Assembly: GCF_006265175.1 (NCBI RefSeq)
Contig: NZ_VDCQ01000011.1
Span: 62,001-126,000, forward strand
DNA: 64,000 nt
Direction: 5' to 3'
Source of the DNA: Paenibacillus hemerocallicola
Lineage (GTDB): Bacteria; Bacillota; Bacilli; Paenibacillales; NBRC-103111
Under the pieces are notes generated by a model. That model was not told the DNA's origin. It did no database searches and saw only the letters and a program-made list of their open reading frames with translations. The stretch's first letter is position 1; the number at the start of each line of letters is the position of its first letter. The position numbers and the translations under genes were made by a program. Below are positions 45,715 through 54,210 of the stretch, in pieces.

Positions 45715-45882
45715 TTTGTCGTTCCTCCCATGATCGATAGGTCGAGCGGACGCAAGCTTGATGAATAGCTTCGCGGTTGCCCTATCACGAGCATAAGTCA
45801 AATGCTATACTTGCATAAGAGCGCACTTCATTTATATATGCTTTATTCCTGCAGACCAGCTTACGAATAGTAAGGAGGGGTT

Positions 45883-46236
45883 TTGAATTTGGAGCATAAC
45901 GCGGAGTTTCCCTGCTACGGACCGATCAGCGCGGCGATCCAAGTAATCGGCGGCAAATGGTCATATTTCGTCATAGCCCAGCTGTGTCGAGGATCACAGC
46001 GGTTTAATCAGCTGCGGAGAAACTTGAGCGGCGTCAGCATCAAATCGCTGACGGACACGCTGCGCCACCTGGAGCAATGGGGGATTCTGAACCGCCAAGT
46101 TTTTCCGACAGTTCCGGTCAGCGTGGAATATTCTCTTACGGAGAGCGGCAAGGAATACGGCGAAATTTTGCTGAAAATGCGCCATTGGGGAGAGAAATGG
46201 AACGCGAAACCGTTGCAGCAAGCAGGCGACCATTAG
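45883..46236 (+). CDS. HxlR-family transcriptional regulator
   Basis: 117 aa winged helix. Motifs: IQVIGGKWSYFVI, RFNQLRRNLSGVSIKSLTDTLRHLEQWGIL and VEYSLTESGKEY. A conserved N-terminal cysteine (C10 in FPCYGPI) suggests redox or electrophile sensing, as in YodB/HypR relatives. TTG start with AAGGAGGGG upstream. The gene it would control, the NmrA-family gene on the other strand, is broken. Confidence 0.9.
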   Translation: MNLEHNAEFPCYGPISAAIQVIGGKWSYFVIAQLCRGSQRFNQLRRNLSGVSIKSLTDTLRHLEQWGILNRQVFPTVPVSVEYSLTESGKEYGEILLKMRHWGEKWNAKPLQQAGDH

Positions 46237-46355
46237 TACGGGGCGACGATAGGCATATGGAAAGCTCAACACACTTCATGATTCCATCCGGACCAAAAGT
46301 ATGGTAGACTGAATACGAACTCATGTTCTGTTTATGGATGAAGGAAGGTGTAAGT

Positions 46356-47153
46356 ATGGAGACGACCTTGGTTACCGAAATAGACGAGGTGATTGCCTAT
46401 ATTCATCAAAACATCTATGAACCGCTTCCGCTTGCCCGGCTGGCCAGACATGTAGCCTACAGTCCGTATCATTTCACGCGCATTTTCAAGGAAAGAATCG
46501 GCCTCTCGCCCTTATATTACGTATCTGCCCTCCGACTGCAGAAGGCTAAAGATTTGCTGCTGAGCACGAATTTGAGTATTCGCGATATCGGACTGGAGAT
46601 CGGACAGCAAAGCCTGGGAACCTTTACGACCCGGTTTACCGAACGGGTAGGCATGACGCCGTCCCAATTTCGAAACTCGACGATACAAGCGGACCATTAT
46701 TTCCGTTCGCTGCAGCAACTTGACGATTGGCGTACATCACTCCCCGTGTTCCATCAGCATGGCCGATTACATGGAACGATCCATGCGACGAGTCCTTTCG
46801 AGGGCGTCATCCTGATCGGATTATTTGCCAAGCCGATACCGGAAGGCCTCCCCTTGTACGGAACGCTGTTATCTTCATTGGGCGATTTTTGCTTTACCGG
46901 CGTCAAACCGGGCACCTATTACTTGATGGCTACCTCGGTATCATGGGAAATGCAGGCGATCGACATCCTGCTCCCGAAGACGACGCTGCGCACCCGCTCG
47001 AGAGAACCGATAGTTGTTAAACCGTTTACTCCCGTCCCGCATCAGGAAGTGATGCTTTACCCTCCGCGTCAAGACGATCCTCCCATCCTGATATCGCTTC
47101 CCCTGTTGATGAACAATTTTCTCAACCGGGTTACGCGTCAGAACGCGCGTTAG
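46356..47153 (+). CDS. AraC-family regulator with C-terminal effector-like domain
   Basis: 265 aa. The AraC double helix-turn-helix is N-terminal, about 5-105 (YEPLPLARLARHVAYSPYHFTRIFKERIG; IGLEIGQQSLGTFTTRF). The rest (about 140-250) is beta-rich with VKPGTYYLMA, resembling a small carbohydrate- or peptide-binding sandwich, and is not the usual arrangement. ATG 46356 with AAGGAAGG upstream. Confidence 0.86.
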   Translation: METTLVTEIDEVIAYIHQNIYEPLPLARLARHVAYSPYHFTRIFKERIGLSPLYYVSALRLQKAKDLLLSTNLSIRDIGLEIGQQSLGTFTTRFTERVGMTPSQFRNSTIQADHYFRSLQQLDDWRTSLPVFHQHGRLHGTIHATSPFEGVILIGLFAKPIPEGLPLYGTLLSSLGDFCFTGVKPGTYYLMATSVSWEMQAIDILLPKTTLRTRSREPIVVKPFTPVPHQEVMLYPPRQDDPPILISLPLLMNNFLNRVTRQNAR

Positions 47154-47473
47154 CGTGAAGCTGCCAAATAAGGAGGTAGAAACGAAAGTAAAACTGGGTA
47201 ACCATTTATTGAGAAGGGTGAGAACATGATGACTGCTAGCGGCTTCGCGTGACGGCAACAGACGTGTTGGCAAGTTGAGCCCGGAGAGAACACGCTCCCT
47301 TGTTTTGGAAAACGATTATGCGAAAATCCACGGGTGCGGAATATGGACGTCTATTGAATCTGGTTTATATAATAAGTGATATGGTAATTTTTTTGTCATT
47401 TTTGTATACTCTATATATACCAGATTCTTTAGGCGCTACGCACATTCCAATCAAGCTTATAGGAGCAAGCCAG
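47154..47473 (+). other. 320-base intergenic region
   Basis: No gene seen. AAGGAGGT at 47171 has no usable start behind it. TTGTCA near 47392 and TATACC about 17 bases on may be the promoter of the GntR-SBP gene. Confidence 0.5.
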
Positions 47474-48841
47474 ATGGCCAAACCGGATCGCAATACGTTT
47501 CAGAATCGATTGAACGAAATGATGAACTCCATCCGTCAAAACATACTGAAGGGAGTTTACAAGCCCGGCGATTTTTTGCCCGCGGAAACGGCATTGGCGG
47601 ACCAATTTCTGCTGAGTAAAAACTCCGTGCGCCTCGTATTGGAGAAGCTGGTGGATGACGGCCTTATTCTCAAAATTCCCCGAGTCGGTACCCAAGTAGC
47701 CTCGCGGCCGCAGCAAACGGTAGTCCGCTTCGGCGTGTACCCGTCCCTGTACGAGGAAGCGAATATTGGACAGCTCATCGCACGGTTTCAGGAGGAGCAT
47801 CCCCATATACGGATCGAGCCGTTGAAGCTGCCCTACTTTCAAGCGGAAAGCGTCAAGCAGCTGCTGCAATCCGGAATCGTCGACGTCATTACATTGAACC
47901 ACATCGACTATGCACATTTCCGCGAAAACGATAACCTGCACGTGCTCGAGCACTATCCCGAGCCGCAAGAAGTTTATCCTTTCCTGAACGATTTATTCGC
48001 GACCGAAGAGGGGACGGTAGCGGTCAGGCCGTTTATTTTTTCACCGGTCATCCTTTGCTACAATAAGGAGCATTTCCGGCAGCGCCGTCTGTTCGAGCCG
48101 GACAGCAGCTGGGATTGGCACGATTTGCGCGATGCGTTGACCAAAGTCTCTTCTCCGGACCGGTTCGGCCTGTTTTTCCACTTGTCCTCGTATACCCGTT
48201 GGCCGATTTTCTTCCTCCAGAACCGGGCGGAATTCCGGCGGGACGAGAACGGCCGCCTGTCGATCGAGGATCCGGACATGCTGGGCTTGCTGCGGTTCAT
48301 ACGCGAGCTCATTCACGAAGACGGCCTCTTCCCGCTTGTGATGTCATTCGGAGAGCATGACGCCGAGAAGCTGTTCAAGCAGCAGAAGGTTTCGGTCATT
48401 CTTACGACCTATTACCGGCTGAATCAATTGATCGACGCCGATTTCCCGTTCGATATCGCTCAGCTTCCGAAGTCCCGCACCCACGATACGCAGCTTCTGA
48501 CCACCGGTATCGCCGTAGGGTCGATGTCCGCCCGGAAGGATGAAGCAAGATGCTTCGCGGATTATTTGTTGTCCGAGCCAAGCCAATCATTCATCCGACG
48601 CCATTCGTTCAGTCTGCCTGCGAATAAATGGATAACGGAGTCGGCCCAGCCCGAGTTGCCTAATAAGCCCGCCCGTTTGGAGCTGCACAGGGAATTGATT
48701 CCACACTATGCGACTCAGGATCGGCTAAAGCTGACTTTTGACGAGATACAACTGTTGGGCGGGTGCTTGGGGCAATATTTCTCCCGATTGGTTGACGAAG
48801 ACGGTCTGATTCGTTTGTTCAATAAACAGTTGAAACCTTAA
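47474..48841 (+). CDS. GntR helix-turn-helix fused to a family 1 solute-binding domain
   Basis: 455 aa. Residues about 10-75 are a GntR winged helix (NSIRQNILKGVYKPGDFLPAETALADQFLLSKNSVRLVLEKL). The remainder resembles an extracellular sugar-binding protein (SBP family 1) but lacks a signal peptide: LIARFQEEHPHIRIEPLKL, DVITLNHIDYA, LLTTGIAVGSMS. It would be a cytoplasmic sugar-responsive regulator. ATG 47474 with AGGAGC upstream; the frame is open 58 codons further back into the promoter. It may control the carbohydrate gene(s) at 49.1 kb. Confidence 0.85.
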   Translation: MAKPDRNTFQNRLNEMMNSIRQNILKGVYKPGDFLPAETALADQFLLSKNSVRLVLEKLVDDGLILKIPRVGTQVASRPQQTVVRFGVYPSLYEEANIGQLIARFQEEHPHIRIEPLKLPYFQAESVKQLLQSGIVDVITLNHIDYAHFRENDNLHVLEHYPEPQEVYPFLNDLFATEEGTVAVRPFIFSPVILCYNKEHFRQRRLFEPDSSWDWHDLRDALTKVSSPDRFGLFFHLSSYTRWPIFFLQNRAEFRRDENGRLSIEDPDMLGLLRFIRELIHEDGLFPLVMSFGEHDAEKLFKQQKVSVILTTYYRLNQLIDADFPFDIAQLPKSRTHDTQLLTTGIAVGSMSARKDEARCFADYLLSEPSQSFIRRHSFSLPANKWITESAQPELPNKPARLELHRELIPHYATQDRLKLTFDEIQLLGGCLGQYFSRLVDEDGLIRLFNKQLKP

Positions 48842-48883
48842 GGGGCGCCGAGCCTCAAACATGCATACGATACAAGAACAAGA

Positions 48884-48918
48884 AGCCCGGGTGACGGTTA
48901 AGGTCGCCTGGGCTATTT
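48884..48918 (+). terminator. Terminator of the GntR-SBP gene
   Basis: 12-bp stem AGCCCGGGTGAC / GTCGCCTGGGCT with two G-T wobbles, then ATTTGT. The T tail is weak. Confidence 0.6.
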
Positions 48919-49014
48919 GTAGGTTCGATTACAAACAAAATGCGCATCAGCACCCATAAACATGCGGAGGCGACGATACTTTTCTCTTGTCTCTATTCAA
49001 CTACAAAAAACCAA

Positions 49015-49044
49015 TTGACCGAAAAAAAATAATTATGCTATTAT
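49015..49044 (+). promoter_or_regulatory. Promoter candidate for the 49.1-kb gene
   Basis: TTGACC (49015-49020) and TATTAT (49039-49044), 18-base spacer, in a very AT-rich stretch. Confidence 0.6.
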
Positions 49045-49115
49045 TTAATCGGGAATTTATATACTACATATGAACCACAAATATCGCTGAAGTGGAGCAC
49101 AAGGAGGAGAAGCCG

Positions 49116-49682
49116 ATGAAGGTAGCAGTATTTTCGGCCGAGCCGCTCGATTATGAAGCGGTCGGTGGAATGAAAGCGTTCTCGATGGAGCAGTTGGACA
49201 GCGAGAGCTTGGAGCTATACGGAGCCGTTATGCTGATAGGTACGCCAAGGCTCGAAGAGGAGACGTTTCTGTCGCATGAGAATGTTCGCAGGCTGTGGAA
49301 CTATGTGGAATCGGGTGGAAAGCTTTATGCGGAATTGATCGGCGCGTTCGATTTTCCAAGCTCCAGGCTGTTCGGATGGAAGCAGGATTTTCCCAGAAAC
49401 CGCAGGACGATGGAGAAATTGCGAGTGTGCGAAGCAAAGGAAGGGGTGCCTGCCGGCTCGCTGCTCGAGTGGGAAGGATGCATGGCGGCCGGATTCCCGA
49501 TCTATACCGAGAGATGGCTGGAATACGGACCTTATCGTCAAACTCATATCGCGGACATCCGCGGCGAGCAAGCACATCCCGGATTGTTCATCAGAGAGCT
49601 TGGACAAGGCTTATGCGTCTATGCGGCGTTCTCGCTGCTGTCTGTGCGCAGCAAAAGAGCGCTGAGACCTTACGGGCGATAG
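49116..49682 (+). CDS. N-terminal part of a split protein, amidotransferase-like domain
   Basis: 188 aa ending at an in-frame TAG (49680-49682). Rossmann/flavodoxin-like domain resembling the glutamine-amidotransferase-like domains attached to some carbohydrate enzymes: GAVMLIGTPRLEEETF, LWNYVESGGKLYAE and the end FIRELGQGLCVYAAF. No amidotransferase cysteine nucleophile is evident. AAGGAGGAG precedes the ATG. The frame simply continues after the TAG into the next open frame, so this is probably one interrupted gene. Confidence 0.6.
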   Translation: MKVAVFSAEPLDYEAVGGMKAFSMEQLDSESLELYGAVMLIGTPRLEEETFLSHENVRRLWNYVESGGKLYAELIGAFDFPSSRLFGWKQDFPRNRRTMEKLRVCEAKEGVPAGSLLEWEGCMAAGFPIYTERWLEYGPYRQTHIADIRGEQAHPGLFIRELGQGLCVYAAFSLLSVRSKRALRPYGR

Positions 49683-49688
49683 GCGCTC

Positions 49689-50969
49689 GTGATCTCGGCT
49701 TTGTCGGAGCAGACCGGCATCCCGTTTCGCATGTGGGGTCAGGAAATTGCGGCAAGCGGCGAGACCGAGCCGGCCAAAGCCGTCGCGGCAAGCGTGGACT
49801 GGTTCGCGAATTCCGGCATGCTCCCTGAACGGGACGGCTCGGCGGGCCTTTACGAAAATATTCACTCCGTTACGGCCGCCTTGTCGCGAGACCGCAGGCC
49901 GGATTGCCATGCTCACGCCGCGCTGTTTTTTCATCTATACGGCAAATATAGCGGCGACGAATACGGGGAGAAGGTTTCCCGCAATTTGATGGAGTACTTG
50001 TTCGCTAACGGCTATCAGGAAACTTCGCCGGAATCGCCGTCCTACGGCTTTTTCAAGTGGTACGATTTCCCGGCGGAGCAGCCCGATCAGATGTTCACGG
50101 ACGATAACGCGTGGGTATGCTTCGTGCTGCTCTATTTGTATCGCAAGACAGGAGTGGAGGAGTACGGAAGGCGCGGGCTGATGACGGCACAGGCGCTTCT
50201 TGCGACGCAAAATCCCGATACCGGTCTGCGGCCGAACGTATTGACGGGCTCGCAGCTTGCGGCTATCGGGCGCGAGCGCGCTTCGCGGGAGCTGCCGCCG
50301 AGTATGAACCCGCACTTCGAGAGCATCGCCCATGCCGCTTTCATTCAAGCCTACTTGGTTACGGGAGAGCGGGACTATTTGGATACCGCCTTGAAAGGCG
50401 CGTTATACTTGCTCGCGCACGACCGGGAGCTGCGCTTTATGTACAGCCGGACTTCCGGGCTCAATAGGCTCGTCCTGCCGCTCGGCTTTTTGGCAAAGCA
50501 TGACCGTACCGGCGAGATTGCTGCAGGCTTGGAACGGATTACCGCCTACTTGCTGTCGCACAAGCATGCGGCCGGAGGAATCCAGGAAGCGGACAATCCG
50601 GACCCGAATCGGTTCGGGAAAGAGGATGCAGGCGTATTCCTGTTCAATGGCGAAGGCATCGCCGACCAGCTGTATACGAACAATTTCTTGCTGATGAACA
50701 GTTGGGAAGCATGGAAGGCGACAGGCGACAAGAAATACGCGGAGCTGTATCGTTCCTTGTCGGAGTTTATGTGCAGAATCCAGATCCGCAGCTCGGACCA
50801 GCGGTTTAACGGGGGATGGATGAGGGCTTACGATATGGATCGCGACGAATATTTCGGCAACAACGGAGACACGGGCTGGGGGCCTTATTGCATCGAGAGC
50901 GGCTGGACGAGCGCAATCGCTTCGGCGGGGCTGCTGCTGGGTCTCATGAACGAGAGCTTGTTCGATTAG
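49689..50969 (+). CDS. C-terminal part of the split protein, (alpha/alpha)-barrel carbohydrate enzyme-like
   Basis: 426 aa, in the same frame as the 188-aa part and only 6 bases past its TAG stop. Helical hairpins of the six-hairpin glycosidase type: NLMEYLFANGY, ADQLYTNNFLLMNSWEAWKATGDKKYAELY, GDTGWGPYCIESGWTSA. The nominal start GTG has no ribosome site, so it would be made only by read-through, re-initiation, or not at all. Substrate unknown; the neighbouring sugar-binding regulator fits carbohydrate use. Confidence 0.6.
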   Translation: MISALSEQTGIPFRMWGQEIAASGETEPAKAVAASVDWFANSGMLPERDGSAGLYENIHSVTAALSRDRRPDCHAHAALFFHLYGKYSGDEYGEKVSRNLMEYLFANGYQETSPESPSYGFFKWYDFPAEQPDQMFTDDNAWVCFVLLYLYRKTGVEEYGRRGLMTAQALLATQNPDTGLRPNVLTGSQLAAIGRERASRELPPSMNPHFESIAHAAFIQAYLVTGERDYLDTALKGALYLLAHDRELRFMYSRTSGLNRLVLPLGFLAKHDRTGEIAAGLERITAYLLSHKHAAGGIQEADNPDPNRFGKEDAGVFLFNGEGIADQLYTNNFLLMNSWEAWKATGDKKYAELYRSLSEFMCRIQIRSSDQRFNGGWMRAYDMDRDEYFGNNGDTGWGPYCIESGWTSAIASAGLLLGLMNESLFD

Positions 50970-51104
50970 AACCTGCAAGCCAATCCGACGAAGGAGTGAG
51001 TTCGTCGCGTCCGAACGCATTGCAACGCGAATAAGCGGCGGGGCTTGGTAGGAAGAAGCCCGCCGCGAATCGGAAGAGGCTGCCGCGTGGGAGCCCTTCA
51101 GAAA

Positions 51105-51407
51105 TTACAGTCCTTTTCCGCCGACAGGCGTCAGCTTGATGGATTCGACCCCTGCTATTAACGGCATAGCGCGTTGTATAGCTGCTTTTGTTTCTTCTTT
51201 GGCAAGGGAGGCCTCTTGTGCTTCGGAATGGCTCCATACTTCTGTTACCCAAACGGCGTCAGGCTCGGTATCCGAAATATTGACGATATACAGCTCGCAT
51301 TCCTTGACCGGCTGCTCGGAGGCCGCGCCTTCCAAAAGGATGTTCACCAAATTGTCTCTCTGACCGGATTTGGCCGTGAATTTCACATACATTCCGATTC
51401 TGCTCAT
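51105..51407 (-). CDS. Antibiotic-biosynthesis-monooxygenase (ABM) domain protein, YgiN type
   Basis: 100 aa. Starts GMYVKFTAKSGQRDNLVNILL, then WVTEVWSHSEAQEASL, the usual ABM ferredoxin-like fold of putative quinol monooxygenases. Stands alone on the minus strand between two plus-strand units. Confidence 0.88.
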   Translation of the reverse strand: MSRIGMYVKFTAKSGQRDNLVNILLEGAASEQPVKECELYIVNISDTEPDAVWVTEVWSHSEAQEASLAKEETKAAIQRAMPLIAGVESIKLTPVGGKGL

Positions 51408-51644
51408 AGAATCACCTCATACTAGTATTGGACAAACACGCAATCGTGGAACTGATGTATAGAATTATATTTAACTTTGAAAACTTCGTATTGTAGAAAC
51501 GCGACATTTATCTTATAAGTATTCTACAGATTATCTTAAGATATTTTTAACGTTTCGTTTCTTATTGCTTAAGTGTTCTCCGTTATAGTAGTTTTTGCGG
51601 TCGCTGCTGCGGCAAGCAGAACGTTCAAAAACGGAGGCTTCATG

Positions 51645-52418
51645 ATGATAGAAGTTCAGGCTGTCAGCCATCAATTCGCAATCGGCAAAAAGGGAAGGGA
51701 ACGGATCGTCCCCGTCCTTCATCATATCGACATGCACGTAAAGCAAGGAGAAATTGTGGCGATCGTCGGGCGGAGCGGCTCGGGGAAATCGACGCTGCTC
51801 AATCTTATTTCCGGATACATCCGGCCCACTATCGGCGATATCCGGGTCGGGGGGCGGACGGTAACGAAGTTTAGCGAAGGACAGTGGGCGGATTTTCGGC
51901 TGGAGCATTTCGGCTTCATATTCCAAAGCTTCCAGCTCATTCCGAGCATGACCGCCTTCGAGAACGTCGAGCTGCCGCTTGTGCTGAAAGGAGTCGGACT
52001 GGCTCAGCGGAGGAAGCGGGTAAACGATTTGCTCGAGCGGGTCGGCTTGTCCGATTGCGCCGGCCATTATCCGGGCGAGTTGTCGGGCGGACAGCAGCAG
52101 CGCGTATCGGTCGCCCGCGCGCTCGTCTTGAACCCGCCCGTCGTGCTGGCGGACGAGCCCACCGGAAGTCTGGACAGCGACAACGAGCGTCAGCTGCTTG
52201 CGCTCATCGGGGAGCTGAACCGGGAGCAGGGCATTACTTTCCTTATGATTACGCATGACGAACAAGTCGCCGAGGTTGCCCATCGCACCGTTCTGCTTCA
52301 GGACGGCCGGATTCGTCCGCGGCCGCATGGCAGCGGGTTTCTATCGAACGGTATCGGTCAGGCCGATTCGCCGGCTGTGTGGCAAGCAAGCTTGAACGAT
52401 GAGGAGAGCAGACGATGA
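51645..52418 (+). CDS. ABC transporter ATP-binding protein, MacB/LolD type
   Basis: 257 aa. Walker A GRSGSGKST, Q-loop FQSFQL, signature LSGGQQQRVSVARAL, Walker B VVLADEPTGSLD. Two ATGs stand side by side (51642 and 51645); the second has 7 bases to GGAGG and is preferred. The C-terminal about 30 residues are an extra tail. Coupled by ATGA to the permease. Confidence 0.93.
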   Translation: MIEVQAVSHQFAIGKKGRERIVPVLHHIDMHVKQGEIVAIVGRSGSGKSTLLNLISGYIRPTIGDIRVGGRTVTKFSEGQWADFRLEHFGFIFQSFQLIPSMTAFENVELPLVLKGVGLAQRRKRVNDLLERVGLSDCAGHYPGELSGGQQQRVSVARALVLNPPVVLADEPTGSLDSDNERQLLALIGELNREQGITFLMITHDEQVAEVAHRTVLLQDGRIRPRPHGSGFLSNGIGQADSPAVWQASLNDEESRR

Positions 52419-53782
52419 AATGGAAAGATCAGGTCCGGTTCGTCCGGCAAAATATGAAAAAGAACAAATCGCGGCTGTTCATGACCGTGCTCGCTACCGC
52501 GATGGGGTGCGCTTTTCTGATCGTGCTCGCATCCGTAGGCTTCGGCTTGCAGCAGAGCATTGTCGATAAAATTACCGGCGATCGGCTTGTGACGGCAGTC
52601 GATGTATGGGGCAAGGAAACGAACGGCAAAACACTCAGCGTGTTGAACTCCGAGGACATCGCATACTTGCGCTCGGTCGAGCATGTCAAGGCGGTAACGT
52701 ATCGCAATTTCGTACAGCAACATTTGAAGCCGACCGTTGACGGGACGGTCGTATCGGGTGGCGCAACGATAGCGGTCGATTTCGAAGCCGAGACGAAAGC
52801 GGGCTTTGGCCTCAGCGAGGGTAGGCTGCCCCGCACTGCCGACGAAATCGTGATCGGCTACCATGTTCGGGAAACAGAACCGGATAGCGACGAAACCGGG
52901 CAGGTGTCTGCCGCGACTGCGCAAGCGAAGCGGCAGACCGCCCCGGCCAAGGAGTGGATCGGCAAGAGCATGCAGTTGGAGGTTGTTCAGCGCGTGAACG
53001 GCGTCGAACAGAAGACGCCGCTGACCGCGACCGTAGTCGGCGTCGCCAAGAAGCCGTCGCGCGAGTGGAACAAGGACAACAATATTTACATCGACGAGGG
53101 GCTGCTGCAGCGCATCGAGTCCATCACCGGTACGCGGCTCGGAGCCGTATTCCCGCAGAACGCCTCCAAAGAGGAGCCGGGCAAGGGGATGCCAAAGCCT
53201 CTGAACGAGCCGCGGCCATACAACGGAGTGCAGGCGATTGCCGACAATGGCCAAAATGTGAAGGCGATCGGCGAGCAAATTCGTTCGGCAGGTTATTTGA
53301 ACCATTCGATCGCAAATGAGCTGGAGCAGGTCAATATGGTGTTTCTGATCATGAAGATCGGCCTCGTCTTCGTCGGTACGATCGCCGTTCTGATCGCGTC
53401 GATCGGCATTTTCAACACGATGACGATGGCGGTGACCGAGCGGGCCCAGGACATCGGGATTATGAAGGCGATCGGCGCGCATCCGTCGACAATTCGCCGC
53501 ATTTTCCTGCTCGAGAGCGGATTCATCGGCCTGCTCGGGGCAATCATCGGCATTGTCGTCTCCTATGCGCTCTCGATTGCGGTAAATGCAGCGCTGCCTA
53601 TGCTTATTCAATCCTTTCTGAATGAACAGGTACCCGGCGACTTCCGCTTCTCGCTTATTCCGCCGCTATTGGCAGTGTTGGCCGCTGTCATCTCGCTGGG
53701 AGTCGCCGTTCTGTCCGGAGCCCGTCCGGCGAAGCGGGCGACCCAGGTCGACGTGCTTCGGGCGTTACGCCGTGATGTGTAA
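52415..53782 (+). CDS. ABC transporter permease, MacB/FtsX type
   Basis: 455 aa. One transmembrane helix at about 20-42, a large extracytoplasmic MacB_PCD-like domain (about 45-300), then three helices (about 308-332, 362-388, 412-432) in an FtsX domain with TMAVTERAQDIGIMKAIGA. Such pairs move peptides or lipids out of the membrane or act mechanically. No periplasmic adaptor gene is attached. A terminator follows. Confidence 0.92.
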   Translation: MKWKDQVRFVRQNMKKNKSRLFMTVLATAMGCAFLIVLASVGFGLQQSIVDKITGDRLVTAVDVWGKETNGKTLSVLNSEDIAYLRSVEHVKAVTYRNFVQQHLKPTVDGTVVSGGATIAVDFEAETKAGFGLSEGRLPRTADEIVIGYHVRETEPDSDETGQVSAATAQAKRQTAPAKEWIGKSMQLEVVQRVNGVEQKTPLTATVVGVAKKPSREWNKDNNIYIDEGLLQRIESITGTRLGAVFPQNASKEEPGKGMPKPLNEPRPYNGVQAIADNGQNVKAIGEQIRSAGYLNHSIANELEQVNMVFLIMKIGLVFVGTIAVLIASIGIFNTMTMAVTERAQDIGIMKAIGAHPSTIRRIFLLESGFIGLLGAIIGIVVSYALSIAVNAALPMLIQSFLNEQVPGDFRFSLIPPLLAVLAAVISLGVAVLSGARPAKRATQVDVLRALRRDV

Positions 53783-53792
53783 GCTTGTGCAT

Positions 53793-53827
53793 ACCGTTTC
53801 CGGTTCTACGCCGGGAACGGTTTTTTT
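53793..53827 (+). terminator. Terminator of the MacB-like pair
   Basis: 11-bp stem ACCGTTTCCGG / CCGGGAACGGT (one wobble) followed by TTTTTTT. Confidence 0.88.
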
Positions 53828-54210
53828 CTTGACTCAGAAATGGGGATTGGAGCAACTTCAGTTTTTTTCCCGAACGGTTTTTGTTAGAAATGTGGACCGA
53901 AAAGCAGTATTCGGTTCAGGGACTGCTGTGTAGCTACATAGTCGCCGATATGTATCCGGGCTTCATTGGCCATCAAGCCGCTTCAACCACGGTTCTTCGG
54001 GAATGAAAGGAAAGTCTGCCCGATGAACGTGTAAACGGTTTAAAGGAAAACGCAAAAATGTCCATTCCGGCGGCAGAACCCTATTTGGTACAATCGAGCT
54101 AGGCGTTCCGGCGTCGTTGTCGCGGCGCCGGAGGAACGCAGTCAGATCCGATGTTTTTTATGAAAACGGTATCATTACCGCAAACAATGTGATGGATCGG
54201 AGGAATGGCC
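53828..54210 (+). other. 383-base intergenic region
   Basis: No gene, repeat or clear promoter recognised. GGAGG at 54199-54203 is the ribosome site of the response-regulator gene. Confidence 0.5.
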
